The notes below the pieces were generated by a model. It was not told where the DNA came from. It ran no database searches and saw nothing but the letters and a program-made list of their open reading frames with translations. From contig NZ_WHYR01000029.1 in the NCBI RefSeq assembly GCF_009428905.1, forward strand, positions 1-42,482: a DNA stretch of 42,482 bases. The letters run 5' to 3'. This document shows positions 9,301 through 18,425 of this stretch, one piece after another. Position 1 is the first letter of the stretch. Every line of letters starts with the position of its first letter. The stretch comes from Desulfofundulus thermobenzoicus (lineage in GTDB: Bacteria > Bacillota > Desulfotomaculia > Desulfotomaculales > Desulfovirgulaceae). The translations under genes were made by a program, and so were the position numbers.

Positions 9301-9741
9301 GGGTTTCCCTCCGTGTTATTTACAACCAATTCGCCCTGCGGGGCCATGTTCCTGCCCGGTACCCGACCGGGGAAGATTAATTAATTGTAAAAATTATGCC
9401 GCTGAAAGCCAGTTGATGTGTCCGGCCCATTAGACTTGTTTTCCACGGGTGCCGGTGGGGCAGGCCCACGGGAGTGTCCTGATCATTTTACCCAAAAGGA
9501 ATACCCGCCATCAAGAGCGGTTGGATAAGGTAGAGGTTTGGGGACGTAGGCGGGGAAAAAACCGGAAAAGTCAAAATCCGCGCTCTGTCGATGTCCGGCA
9601 GCGGCACGGGGGTTAGACGGGGAAGAAACCGGAAAGGCGGGATCTCACCCGCCATTTCTGCTTTCCGGGGGCATAGATTGCTTTTGTTATCGCTTTTCCA
9701 GGACGCTGATGCCATAATGAAAAGGTAATCACTGGGTTTCG
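9301..9741. other. Gene-free 441-base interval with a direct repeat
   Basis: No convincing gene is present; the longest open frame (9488-9781, minus) overlaps the end of ytaF and resembles no family. The interval holds an imperfect direct repeat of about 20 bases: CGGGGAAAAAACCGGAAAAG near 9550 and CGGGGAAGAAACCGGAAAGG near 9619. It also contains the hairpin listed separately. I see no clear promoter for coaE and no riboswitch I can name. Confidence 0.5.
9636..9653 (-). terminator. Possible terminator hairpin after ytaF
   Basis: A perfect 6-base stem (GGCGGG at 9636-9641, CCCGCC at 9648-9653) has a 6-base loop. On the minus strand it is followed by TTTCCGGTTTCTT, a weak T-rich tract. It lies about 90 bases downstream of the ytaF stop. 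Confidence 0.4.
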
Positions 9742-10407
9742 TTATCGTAACTTTAATATCCCCAGCATGATCAGGATGCACCCGGGCAGGGCTGAGAACT
9801 GGCGGCCCAGGGCGGTGGTGCCGAAGCCCCGGCCGGCCAGGAGACCGGCGTAGATCATGGCCATGTCTCCGATGCCTACCAGCAGGGTGGTCAGCAGCAG
9901 GTTGAACCCCAGCATGGAAAAGGCGAAGCCGGCACTGAATGCGTCCAGGGCCAGGGCCAGGCCCAGCAATACGGCCTCCCGGGCGGAAATGACCCCCGAG
10001 CGGTCCAGGTCGGCCCGGTGGGGTTCCCGCAGGACCTGGACCATCACCCCCAGTGGACGGATGCGAAGCTGGACCACCGGCTGGGGCTCCTCTTCATCTT
10101 CAATTCCGTCAGAAGACCGCCAGCTCCCCCTGTTTCTTTTTCTTTCCCTCACGGACTGAATGAGAATCCGCAGGCCCATGAGAATTATAATTACACCGCC
10201 CAGGTGCCGGGCGAAGGTTTCGGAAATAACCCGGGCCACCAGCTGGCCTGCCGTCATGGACAGGCCGATGGCCGCAACCGACATAAGGCTGATGATGAGT
10301 ACGGAAGTGAAGGGCAGGCGGATGCCCCGCACGCCGTAAACCACTCCCGTACCAAGGGCGTCCATGTTCAGGGCGAGGGCAAAGACGATGATGGAGAGCA
10401 GTTCCAC
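9742..10407 (-). CDS. ytaF: Sporulation membrane protein YtaF (MntP-like transporter fold)
   Basis: The 221-residue protein has six predicted membrane segments in two repeats of three, with the polar family signatures ALALNMDALGTGV at the N-terminus and LALALDAFSAG in the second half. A hydrophilic loop (about residues 95-145) separates the halves. This is the YtaF branch of the MntP/LysE-like superfamily, linked to sporulation by family knowledge; its substrate is unknown, with metal or small-molecule export inferred from the fold. Its place between mutM and coaE matches B. subtilis. Confidence 0.9.
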   Translation of the reverse strand: MELLSIIVFALALNMDALGTGVVYGVRGIRLPFTSVLIISLMSVAAIGLSMTAGQLVARVISETFARHLGGVIIILMGLRILIQSVRERKRNRGSWRSSDGIEDEEEPQPVVQLRIRPLGVMVQVLREPHRADLDRSGVISAREAVLLGLALALDAFSAGFAFSMLGFNLLLTTLLVGIGDMAMIYAGLLAGRGFGTTALGRQFSALPGCILIMLGILKLR

Positions 10408-10504
10408 TGACCAGTCCCTCCCGGTCTTTTTTAAAGTCTCCTATCATTTCTATGGAAGGACCGGTCGATTTGTGTCTGGTTACCCGGTTTGTTGAAGAGG
10501 TCAA

Positions 10505-11329
10505 CTATTTCTGGCACCCGGGGCAAAAGCAGGCGCTGCGCCCGCCCGTTTTGATGCGGGTGATGGTTTCCCCGCAGCGGGGGCAGGGCAGGCCGCTGCG
10601 CCCGTAAACCCTTAATTTATTCTGGAAAGTACCCGCCCGGCCGGTGCCGTCCACGTAGTCCCGCACCGTGGTGCCCCGGCATTTTATCCCTTCCTCCAGC
10701 ACTTCCCTTATGACCCGGTAGAGGGTTTCCACTTCTGCTGCGGAAAGGCTGCCGGCCTCCCGCAGGGGGTGCAGGCCGGCCCGGTGCAGGGCTTCGTCGG
10801 CGTAAATATTACCCAGCCCGGCAATGAACCTTTGATCCAGCAATAGGGGTTTTAAGCGGGTGTGGCGCCCCCTCAATTTTTCCGCCAGGTAGTCCGGGGT
10901 GAAGGCCGGGCTCAAGGGTTCCACCCCCAGCCCGGCCAGACCGGAAATGGCCGACAGGCCGGATTCCGGCACCAGCCAGAGGCGGCCGAACTGGCGCATG
11001 TCGGCAAAATAGAGCCGGTGGCCGTTGTCCAGGTGCAGGATCAGGTGGGTGTAGCGGGGCACGGGGGCTTCCCTCCCACTGTAAATCAGCCGCCCGGTCA
11101 TGCGCAGGTGCACCGCCAGGACCAGCCCATCCGAAAGGTTGATTAAGAGGTACTTGCCCCGGCGGTCCACCTTCCGGATGGTTTTTCCGGCCACCTCCCG
11201 GCAGAATTCCTCCGGTCCCGGTGCCTTTATGATTTTGGGCAGGAAAATATCCGCTTTCTCAATGACCAGCCCCGGCAAACTTTTCTCCAGTGATCGCTTA
11301 ATTGTTTCCACTTCCGGTAATTCAGGCAT
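10505..11329 (-). CDS. mutM: Formamidopyrimidine-DNA glycosylase MutM (Fpg)
   Basis: MutM excises 8-oxoguanine and ring-opened purines and cuts the abasic site by beta,delta-elimination. The 274-residue protein begins MPELPEVETI, so after Met removal Pro2 is the catalytic nucleophile and Glu3 is present. RRGKYLLINL carries the conserved lysine. The C-terminal zinc finger is complete (CPRCGETITR and CFCPGC). The H2TH region includes QRFIAGLGNIYADEAL. It starts 14 bases after the polA stop, so the two repair genes are cotranscribed. Confidence 0.98.
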   Translation of the reverse strand: MPELPEVETIKRSLEKSLPGLVIEKADIFLPKIIKAPGPEEFCREVAGKTIRKVDRRGKYLLINLSDGLVLAVHLRMTGRLIYSGREAPVPRYTHLILHLDNGHRLYFADMRQFGRLWLVPESGLSAISGLAGLGVEPLSPAFTPDYLAEKLRGRHTRLKPLLLDQRFIAGLGNIYADEALHRAGLHPLREAGSLSAAEVETLYRVIREVLEEGIKCRGTTVRDYVDGTGRAGTFQNKLRVYGRSGLPCPRCGETITRIKTGGRSACFCPGCQK

Positions 11330-11343
11330 GGTTAGCTCCTTTT

Positions 11344-14040
11344 TTATTGCCGCGGCGGTTCTCCCGCCGGCTCCTCAATTTTTTTCACTTCATACCAGTT
11401 GGGTCCCGCCTTCATATCCACCACCAGGGGTACGTCCAGTACCAGGGCGTTTTCCATGTGCCGGCGCACCAGCTCCTGCACCACGGGCAGCTCTTCCGCC
11501 GGCACGTCAAAGATCAGCTCGTCGTGCACCTGGAGGATCATCCGGGCGGCCAGCTTTTTTTCCTGTAGCTCCCGGTGGATGCGTACCATGGCCAGCTTGA
11601 TGATGTCGGCGGCGGTACCCTGGATGGTGGTGTTCACGGCCGTGCGCTCGCCAAAGCTGCGCACGGTGCGGTTGGCGCTGAACAGGTCCGGCAGGTAGCG
11701 CCGCCGGTTTAAAAGGGTGGTGACGTATCCCTTTTCCCGGGCCTCCCGAATGGTGCGGTCTATATAATCCTTTACTCCCGGGTAACGGGTGAAGTAGTTG
11801 TTGATATATTCCCGGGCCTCCTGCCGGGAGACGTTGATGTCCCTGGCCAGGCCGAAATCGCTGATGCCGTAGACAATGCCGAAGTTGACGGCCTTGGCCC
11901 GGCCGCGCATACCGGCAGTCACTTCGGTGATGGCCACGCCGAACACCTCGGCCGCCGTCCGGGTGTGGATGTCCTGGCCCTGGCGAAAGGCTTCTATCAG
12001 GTTCGGATCCCCGGCCATGTGGGCCAGCACCCGCAGCTCAATCTGGGAATAGTCGGCGGCCAGAATCAGGTTTCCCTCCCGGCGGGGGATGAAGACCTGC
12101 CTGATCTTACGCCCTTCCTCCATGCGGATGGGTATGTTCTGTAAATTGGGGTCGGAACTGGAAAGGCGCCCCGTGGCCGTTACCGTCTGGTGAAAGGTGG
12201 TGTGCAGCCGCCCCGTGGCCGGGTTGATCAGGGCTGCCATGCCGTCCACATAGGTGGATTTCAACTTAACCAGCTGCCGGTGTTCCAGCACCAGGGGGAT
12301 AATGGGGTGGGAGCCGGCCAGTTCCTCCAGCACCGAGGCGTCGGTGGAATAGCCCGTTTTTGTCTTCTTCACCACGGGCAGTTCCAGCTTCTCAAAGAGT
12401 ATGTTTCCAAGCTGGCGGGTGGAATTGATGTTGAACTCCTCCCCGGCCAGGTGGTATATTTGCCGGGAGAGAGCCGCAATCTTGCCTTCCAGTTCACGGG
12501 ACATTTCCTTGAGGCGCTCCCCGTTTACGGCTACCCCGGTCATTTCCATCTCCGCCAGCACGCCCACCAGGGGCAGTTCCACCTCATAAAACAGCCTTTC
12601 CATTTCAGCCAGCCGGAGCTTTTCCCCCAGCACCGCCGACAGGCGCCAGATGGCGTCGGCCCGGGCGGCCAGGGCTTCCTCGCTCCGGGAGGGCAGGACC
12701 AGGTCCAGGTGTTCCAGGGCCAGGTCCGCCGGATCCCGGCCGGCGTCCGCCGGATTCAAAAGATAGGCCGCCACCATGGTGTCAAAGGCCAGGTTCTTGA
12801 GGGGGATTCCGTGATGCTGCAGGAGCCACAGGGCCGTTTTACCGTCATGGAGCAGCTTTTCTATTTCCGGATCGCGGCAGACGGCACCCAGGGTTTCCAG
12901 GGCGGCCGTCCTCAGTGCCGGGGCGTCCAGGTCCAGGTAATGGACGGTCGGGCCGGGCCCCTCCTTTTCCGGGGGCTGCAGGGCCAGGGCCGCGGCGGCC
13001 GGTCCTTCCCCCCGGCGGCCGCAGAGGGCCAGGGCCACCCGGCCGGACCGGCGGCACAGCTGGAGCAGCAGAGACAAATCTTCCCCCCTCTTTACCTGCT
13101 GGAAGGGTACCCGGTGGGTTTTTAGCTGTTTTTCCCCGGGGGAAGGTTTGTCCTTCCCATCCTCCGCCTGTCCCAGTTTTTCCCTGATGGTCCGCAGAAA
13201 GGTTTTGAACTCCAGCCGGCTGAAAACAGGCAGCAGCCGGTTATAATCCGGCCCGGCCCAGCGGCAGCCATCCAGGTCTATTTCCAGGGGTGCGTTCCTT
13301 TCAATGGTGGCCAGCTGTTTGGACAGCAGCGCCTGCTCCCGGTAATCACGCAGTTTTTCCTGCTGGCGGGCGGGCAGGTCGTCTATCCTGGACACCACTT
13401 CCTCCAGCCGCCCATATTCTTTTAATAAGGCGGCGGCCGTCTTGCTGCCGATGCCGGGCACGCCGGGTATATTGTCCGAGGGGTCGCCCACCAGCCCCTT
13501 GAAATCGGCAAACTGGTCCGGCGTAACGCCGAAACGTTCCCACACCCGGCCTTCGTTGAATTCCTCCAGCTCACTGATGCCCTTGCGGGTGAGCAGCACC
13601 CGGGTCATGGGGGAGACCAGCTGAAGGGCGTCCCGGTCGCCGGTGAGGATGATGCAGGAGAGGCCCTCCTTTTCCGCCCGGGTCACCAGGGTGCCGATGA
13701 GGTCGTCGGCCTCGTAGCCTTCGCATTCCAGCACCGGAATGGCCATGGCCTCCAGCACTTCTTTGATTAAGGGAAACTGGGGGCGCAGGTCCTCGGGGGT
13801 GGCCGGCCTGTGGGCCTTGTATTCGCCGTACTGATCGTGGCGGAAAGTAACTTTACCCTTGTCGAAACAAACGGCCACCAGATCCGGCTTGATCTCGTCC
13901 AGCACTTTGAACAGCATACTGGTAAAACCGAATACGGCGTTGGTGGTTACGCCCCGGCTGGTGGCCAGGTGGGGTATGGCATGAAAAGCCCGGTGGGCCA
14001 GGCTGTTGCCGTCTATAATTAGAAAGGTGGTTTCCGGCAA
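11344..14040 (-). CDS. polA: DNA polymerase I
   Basis: PolA fills repair gaps and removes RNA primers. The 898-residue protein has an N-terminal 5'-3' exonuclease domain (LIIDGNSLAHRAFHA, ECEGYEADDLIGT, GDPSDNIPGVPGIGSKTA), a middle domain and a C-terminal polymerase domain with motif A (AADYSQIELRVLAHMAGD), motif B (RGRAKAVNFGIVYGI) and motif C (QVHDELIFDVP). The middle domain lacks the acidic residues of a proofreading 3'-5' exonuclease (VALALCGRRGEG where a D-x-E motif is expected), as in Bacillus polymerases. The start is TTG with AGGTG 8 bases upstream. Divergent from the S41 protease gene. Confidence 0.97.
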   Translation of the reverse strand: MPETTFLIIDGNSLAHRAFHAIPHLATSRGVTTNAVFGFTSMLFKVLDEIKPDLVAVCFDKGKVTFRHDQYGEYKAHRPATPEDLRPQFPLIKEVLEAMAIPVLECEGYEADDLIGTLVTRAEKEGLSCIILTGDRDALQLVSPMTRVLLTRKGISELEEFNEGRVWERFGVTPDQFADFKGLVGDPSDNIPGVPGIGSKTAAALLKEYGRLEEVVSRIDDLPARQQEKLRDYREQALLSKQLATIERNAPLEIDLDGCRWAGPDYNRLLPVFSRLEFKTFLRTIREKLGQAEDGKDKPSPGEKQLKTHRVPFQQVKRGEDLSLLLQLCRRSGRVALALCGRRGEGPAAAALALQPPEKEGPGPTVHYLDLDAPALRTAALETLGAVCRDPEIEKLLHDGKTALWLLQHHGIPLKNLAFDTMVAAYLLNPADAGRDPADLALEHLDLVLPSRSEEALAARADAIWRLSAVLGEKLRLAEMERLFYEVELPLVGVLAEMEMTGVAVNGERLKEMSRELEGKIAALSRQIYHLAGEEFNINSTRQLGNILFEKLELPVVKKTKTGYSTDASVLEELAGSHPIIPLVLEHRQLVKLKSTYVDGMAALINPATGRLHTTFHQTVTATGRLSSSDPNLQNIPIRMEEGRKIRQVFIPRREGNLILAADYSQIELRVLAHMAGDPNLIEAFRQGQDIHTRTAAEVFGVAITEVTAGMRGRAKAVNFGIVYGISDFGLARDINVSRQEAREYINNYFTRYPGVKDYIDRTIREAREKGYVTTLLNRRRYLPDLFSANRTVRSFGERTAVNTTIQGTAADIIKLAMVRIHRELQEKKLAARMILQVHDELIFDVPAEELPVVQELVRRHMENALVLDVPLVVDMKAGPNWYEVKKIEEPAGEPPRQ

Positions 14041-14196
14041 TTCTGTACACCTGCCTTTTTTTTCGTAATTATTTCACCACCCCGGGTGGCAATACCTTCT
14101 CTTTAATGATTTTCTGGGCGCCTTAAGTTTTAATGCAGGAGATTACCAAAAGGGGGCGAATTACCAGTTATGGATATGAAAAGCGGAGTGGTTTTT

Positions 14197-15684
14197 ATGT
14201 TCAAAAGACTGGTCCCCCTGTGCCTTATTCTTTCCCTGCTGTTCTGGCCGGTGCTGCCCGCCGCGGCGGGTGATGTGGACCGGGGCGCCTCCACGGTTAA
14301 AGAAATAATGGACTATGTTCACCGTTACCACATCGGTAAGCCGGAGGTGGGCCAGCTGGTGGATGGGGCCGTGCGGGGCATGCTGGAAAACCTGGGCGAC
14401 CCCTATACGGAATATTTAAGTCCCGAAGGCCTGGACCAGTTTACGGGCTCCCTGGAGGGAGAGATGGCCGGAATTGGCGTGGAGCTGGAAGGGTGGCCGC
14501 CCTACCCGGCAGTGGTGAAGGTAATGCCCGGTTCCCCGGCCACCCGGGCGGGTATCCGGGAGAAGGACCGCATTATCCGGGTGGACGGCCAGGAAGTAGG
14601 GGGATTGCCCCTGCAGCAGGTGGTGGAGAAAATCCGCGGCCCGGCCGGTTCCCGGGTGGTCCTGACCATCCGCCGTTCCGGGGGACAGGACCTTACCGTG
14701 GAAGTAAACCGGGAAAATTTAAACCTTCCCACACTGGAATGGCAAATGCTTCCGGGGAATACCGGTTATATTAATATCCGTACCTTTGGTTCCCGGACGG
14801 CCGAGGAACTGAAAGCGGTGCTGGAAAAGTGGCAGCCCGCCGGTATTTCCGGGCTGATCCTGGATCTGCGCAGCGATCCGGGGGGGTACCTGCAGGCGGC
14901 CGTGGACATAGCCGGCTATTTTCTGCCTGCCGGCCAGCTGGTGGTTACCACGGTTGACCGGGATGGGCGGAAGGAAAACTATTATACTGCAGGCAGGGCC
15001 ATGGCTGCGGGGATACCCCTGGTAGTACTGGTGGACGGCATGACGGCCAGCGCCGCCGAAGTACTGGCCGGTGCCCTGCAGGATTATAAAGCGGCGGTGC
15101 TGGTGGGCGACCGCACTTACGGCAAGGGTGTGGTACAGGCCATCATCCCCCTGGAAGCGGGGGGTGCGTTAAAGATCACCGTTGCCCGCTATCTGACACC
15201 CCGTGGGCGCTCCATCGACGGCAGCGGCCTGGCGCCCGACCGGTGGGTTTTGACCCCGGCCCTGCAGTTGCCGGCCGCCCGGCAGGAACTGCATCCCGGG
15301 GCACCCCGGACCGTTATTTTTGACTTAAAGGGCGGTGCCGTTATGGTGGGCGGGGAAGAATGCCCCGGCGGCCTGCCGGCGCAGGTTCGTTCCGGGGATG
15401 TTTACCTCCCCCTGCGGTTTACCCTGGAAGCCCTGGGGTTTCAGGTACGCTGGCAGGAAGAAGGGCGTCTGGTTTTTATAGATGCCCCCGGGCGGAAGGC
15501 GGTGCTGCATGTGGACCGGAATACCGTCACCATCAATGGTCTCGAGCAGCCCCTGGGCGGCACCTTATACTCGCCGGCAGGCAGCCTGTACGCGCCCCTT
15601 TCCCTTTTCACCACCCTGGGGGTGACGGTTTCCCCGCCGGAGGAACATTTAAAACTGGAATTATCACCGGGAAAGCAGGAATAG
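14197..15684 (+). CDS. S41-family C-terminal processing protease with C-terminal copper amine oxidase-like domain
   Basis: CtpA-type proteases degrade or process envelope proteins outside the membrane. From the ATG at 14197 (GGAGTG 6 bases upstream; an ATG at 14170 lacks a site) the protein has 495 residues: a signal peptide (VPLCLILSLLFWPVLPAAAG), a PDZ domain (MAGIGVELEG, SPATRAGIREKDRIIRVDG), and an S41 core with the catalytic Ser in DGMTASAAEV and Lys in DRTYGKGVVQ. The last 110 residues (GDVYLPLRFTLEALGFQVRW, LYAPLSLFTTLGV) form a copper amine oxidase N-terminal-like domain common in exported proteins of Desulfotomaculum relatives, possibly wall-binding. Confidence 0.9.
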   Translation: MFKRLVPLCLILSLLFWPVLPAAAGDVDRGASTVKEIMDYVHRYHIGKPEVGQLVDGAVRGMLENLGDPYTEYLSPEGLDQFTGSLEGEMAGIGVELEGWPPYPAVVKVMPGSPATRAGIREKDRIIRVDGQEVGGLPLQQVVEKIRGPAGSRVVLTIRRSGGQDLTVEVNRENLNLPTLEWQMLPGNTGYINIRTFGSRTAEELKAVLEKWQPAGISGLILDLRSDPGGYLQAAVDIAGYFLPAGQLVVTTVDRDGRKENYYTAGRAMAAGIPLVVLVDGMTASAAEVLAGALQDYKAAVLVGDRTYGKGVVQAIIPLEAGGALKITVARYLTPRGRSIDGSGLAPDRWVLTPALQLPAARQELHPGAPRTVIFDLKGGAVMVGGEECPGGLPAQVRSGDVYLPLRFTLEALGFQVRWQEEGRLVFIDAPGRKAVLHVDRNTVTINGLEQPLGGTLYSPAGSLYAPLSLFTTLGVTVSPPEEHLKLELSPGKQE

Positions 15685-15775
15685 GCCTGCTGGTGTTGAA
15701 TTCTCTTGAAGAAGACCGAATAAGAATGAAAATATGCGGGTAAAGTTCCCTTTGCCAGTAAAGGAGGTGGCCAGA

Positions 15776-17284
15776 ATGACCGGAGTGAAGGATTTTCCCT
15801 GCCCCTGCGGAAGCGGCAGGCCCTACGACCAGTGTTGCGGGGCCAGGTCAAAGGTCGTTTCCCTGGAGCAGTACCGCTGGCGCCGGACCGGTCAGCAGCT
15901 ACGGCGTAAGCTGGGTGAATTTGCCGATAGCCAGTCCTTTGCCCGGGAAGCGGCCAGGGCCCAGCAAATATATCTGGAGTGCCTGGATCCGGAGGTGGTG
16001 GACCGGGATGACGAATTTAACATGGAGCGTTGTTTCGAATGGTTTATCTTTGATTACCGGTTGCCCGGCGGTTCCACCATTGTCGAAACCTTCGGCAGGG
16101 AGCAGGGATTGTCTGAATGGGAGCGGGCTTTGCTGGCAGAGTGGGCCGCAGCCAGGGTTTCTCTCTATGAAGTTTTATATACCCTCCCTGGAAAGGGTGT
16201 GGCGGTTAAGGATTTGCTGCACCGTAAGGAATTAAGAATACATGATGTCAACGCGGCAGCAGATATTCAGCCCGGTGCCATCCTGTTCATGCGGGTTTTA
16301 AAGGTGGGCCAGGAATACGAGTTTTCCACCAGCGGCCTGGCCCTGCCGGGGTTTTGCAAGAACGCCCTTTTAAAAAAGCTGCGCCAGGATCTGCATGCTT
16401 TCGCCCGCAGGCAAAAGCGTTCGTCCAGGGAAGCGCTGGATGATTATCTCAGGGAACGCTCCCATATCCTCAACGCCATGGTGGTGGAGATGGGTTTTAA
16501 TTATTCCTTCCTGCCCCACCTGGTGGAAGGGGAGGAGGAAGAGGAGCTTAACGGGATGATATCCGACATGCTCATGGATAGCCTTTCGGCCCGGATTGCC
16601 CAGCGCATTACCGACGCCTTTCTGGACGATTATTATGATAAATGGATTGACCGGCCGCTGCAGGCCCTTTCAGGCAAGACTCCCCGCCAGGCCTGCCGTA
16701 CTCCCGATGGCCGCGCCCGGGTGGAGGAATTGCTGAGGGAACTGGAGTTGATTGAGGCCGGCCGGGAAAGAAATGGGGAGCCCCATTATGATCTTCAGAA
16801 GGTGCGCCGGAAACTGGGTTTGGTGGCGGACGACAGGGAGAATGAGGATACCTGTCCGGCAAAACCCTGCAGAAAAGCCGAGGATTATCAGTGGCCGGCC
16901 GAAATTCATGCCCGTGTGGCCCGGGGTGTGGTGGAAGATTTGCGCCTGCGGGGCTATGGGCCGGGCCAGGTGGAGGGTGCACTGCACCTGTGGCATGATT
17001 ATTGCTCCCAGGTGCGTCCAACCTTTCGCAAGCCGGCTCTTTGGGTGGCCACGGTGATTTATGCCATGGCCCGCCTGGAGTTTGATCAAAAAATCAGCCA
17101 GCACGAGCTGGCCCGGCAGTATAACGTGGCGGCTTCCAGTATATCCAACAACTTCCGGTCCCTGTGCCGTGCCCTTGACCTGGTGGCCTTTGACCGGCGT
17201 TACTCCACCCGGAAACCGCCCCTGGCCGGTCTGGAGGGAACCGATCCCCTGCTGGCCCAAATCCTGGAAAACCTCAAGCTTTAG
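15776..17284 (+). CDS. SEC-C motif protein with C-terminal helix-turn-helix-like region
   Basis: The start at 15776 follows AAAGGAGGTGG with ideal spacing. The 502-residue protein opens with a zinc-binding SEC-C motif (FPCPCGSGRPYDQCCG, residues 7-22), like the one at the C-terminus of SecA. The long middle part is soluble, mostly helical and unassigned. Near the C-terminus LWVATVIYAMARLEFDQKIS followed by HELARQYNVAASSISNNFR looks like a cyclin/TFIIB-like or sigma-type helix-turn-helix. A role in protein handling or gene regulation is possible but not shown. It lies 91 bases after the S41 protease gene. Confidence 0.75.
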   Translation: MTGVKDFPCPCGSGRPYDQCCGARSKVVSLEQYRWRRTGQQLRRKLGEFADSQSFAREAARAQQIYLECLDPEVVDRDDEFNMERCFEWFIFDYRLPGGSTIVETFGREQGLSEWERALLAEWAAARVSLYEVLYTLPGKGVAVKDLLHRKELRIHDVNAAADIQPGAILFMRVLKVGQEYEFSTSGLALPGFCKNALLKKLRQDLHAFARRQKRSSREALDDYLRERSHILNAMVVEMGFNYSFLPHLVEGEEEEELNGMISDMLMDSLSARIAQRITDAFLDDYYDKWIDRPLQALSGKTPRQACRTPDGRARVEELLRELELIEAGRERNGEPHYDLQKVRRKLGLVADDRENEDTCPAKPCRKAEDYQWPAEIHARVARGVVEDLRLRGYGPGQVEGALHLWHDYCSQVRPTFRKPALWVATVIYAMARLEFDQKISQHELARQYNVAASSISNNFRSLCRALDLVAFDRRYSTRKPPLAGLEGTDPLLAQILENLKL

Positions 17285-17402
17285 AAATAAGCATTCTTGT
17301 GGAGAACCGCCGGGGGTAGCGCAAATTTGTGTCATGGGTTTCAGACCCCTTTAAGGACTTGCCAGTTAATTGTTTTTACGGGTAATTGTACGTTTACCGT
17401 CA

Positions 17403-17426
17403 GGGGGCGGGTGCTCACCCGCCCCC
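17403..17426 (+). terminator. Strong GC hairpin after the SEC-C gene
   Basis: A perfect 11-base inverted repeat (GGGGGCGGGTG at 17403-17413, CACCCGCCCCC at 17416-17426) lies 120 bases after the stop. Only TT follows, so it may be a weak terminator or an RNA-stabilising stem. Confidence 0.45.
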
Positions 17427-17462
17427 TTGAAGCGCCCGGATGGATACAAAGGGGAGGTAAAT

Positions 17463-17533
17463 ATTCACTGAAACCGGTGATTGCGGAGCACAGGAGTGAG
17501 CGGGACAACGCCGTGCCTGCACCGGTTTTACTG
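17463..17533. repeat. Intergenic inverted-repeat element, copy at 17.5 kb
   Basis: AAACCGGTG (17471-17479) pairs with CACCGGTTT (17520-17528). The interior holds TTGCGGAGCAC (17481-17491), also found at 33673-33683, and CAACGCCGTGCC (17506-17517), found exactly at 22309-22320. This suggests one family of palindromic intergenic repeats. It contains no open frame. Confidence 0.5.
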
Positions 17534-17559
17534 TATAGTTACAAAATGGAGGTATTATT

Positions 17560-18171
17560 ATGGACTTTCTTTCTTCCCTGCTGGAACCGGTCATCCAGCG
17601 GACGGTGGCCTTTATTTCCGCCCTGGGTTACTGGGGCATAGCCATCGGCATGGCCATTGAGAGCGCCAACATACCCCTGCCCAGTGAAGTGATATTGCCC
17701 TTCGGCGGCTATCTGGTGTCCACGGGCCGGCTGGACTTTTTCTGGGCGGCCATGGCCGGGACCATCGGTGGTACCGTGGGGTCCATTTTTTCTTATTTTT
17801 TGGGACTATGGGGCGGACGCCCTTTTTTGCTCCGGTATGGCCCGTACGTGGGTATTTCCCGCAAACACCTGGAACTGGCCGAGTACTGGTTTGAACGCTA
17901 CGGTGAAGTTACCGTTTTCTTCACCCGTCTGATGCCCATTGTGCGCACCTTTATTTCCCTGCCGGCCGGCATCTCCGGTATGAATTTTCCCCGGTTTGTC
18001 ATTTACACTTTTCTGGGCTCACTGCCCTGGAGTTTTTTCCTGACTTATCTGGGGTTGAAGATGGGCCAGCACTGGCAGGATTTAAAATACTGGTTCCACC
18101 GGCTCGACCTGATGGTGGTGGGTATTTTGCTGGTGCTTCTGGCGGCTTGCCTCTTCAGGCGGAAGCGGTAG
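17560..18171 (+). CDS. DedA family membrane protein
   Basis: DedA proteins are integral membrane proteins; some act as flippases for undecaprenyl phosphate or phosphatidylethanolamine. The 203-residue protein has the family's early ESANIPLPSEVILPFGGYL, with the membrane-embedded acidic residue, and the later FTRLMPIVRTFISLPAGISGM motif carrying essential arginines, plus about five hydrophobic helices. Length and motif spacing are typical. The ATG follows GGAGG at good distance. It is monocistronic, with a hairpin on each side, and precedes a peptidoglycan D,D-carboxypeptidase gene. Confidence 0.93.
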   Translation: MDFLSSLLEPVIQRTVAFISALGYWGIAIGMAIESANIPLPSEVILPFGGYLVSTGRLDFFWAAMAGTIGGTVGSIFSYFLGLWGGRPFLLRYGPYVGISRKHLELAEYWFERYGEVTVFFTRLMPIVRTFISLPAGISGMNFPRFVIYTFLGSLPWSFFLTYLGLKMGQHWQDLKYWFHRLDLMVVGILLVLLAACLFRRKR

Positions 18172-18225
18172 GAACAAGCTTAAAGGCAAATGAATTAACA
18201 GGCGAGTACGTTGTCCCGCCCTCCG

Positions 18226-18256
18226 GCCGGGATCATTGCGGATCCTGGCTTATTTT
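18226..18256 (+). terminator. Intrinsic terminator after the DedA gene
   Basis: GCCGGGATC (18226-18234) pairs with GATCCTGGC (18241-18249) with one mismatch over a 6-base loop, followed by TTATTTT. Confidence 0.75.
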
Positions 18257-18425
18257 GTCCCCGGGGCTAGATTTTCCCTTTCATAAAAGCCTTCTTCACC
18301 GGTGGAAACTAAAGAAGGGAAAAGGAAGGGATTCGCCCTTGTACGGAGGGGAAATTATTGCTCAAAAAGTAAAACGGACGATTACCGGCGAAGGGTTTTA
18401 TACCAGGATATGCCGGTTACATTCC

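Noticed and set aside
9301..9741. Possible manganese (yybP-ykoY) riboswitch next to the MntP-like ytaF
   Set aside because: The interval lies downstream of ytaF, not upstream, and the conserved core of that riboswitch is not recognisable.
9488..9781. 97-residue minus-strand frame between ytaF and coaE
   Set aside because: It overlaps the end of ytaF in another frame, has no homology I recognise, and spans the direct repeat and hairpin.
12190..13125. 311-residue open frame opposite polA
   Set aside because: Antisense shadow of polA; biased composition and no recognisable domain.
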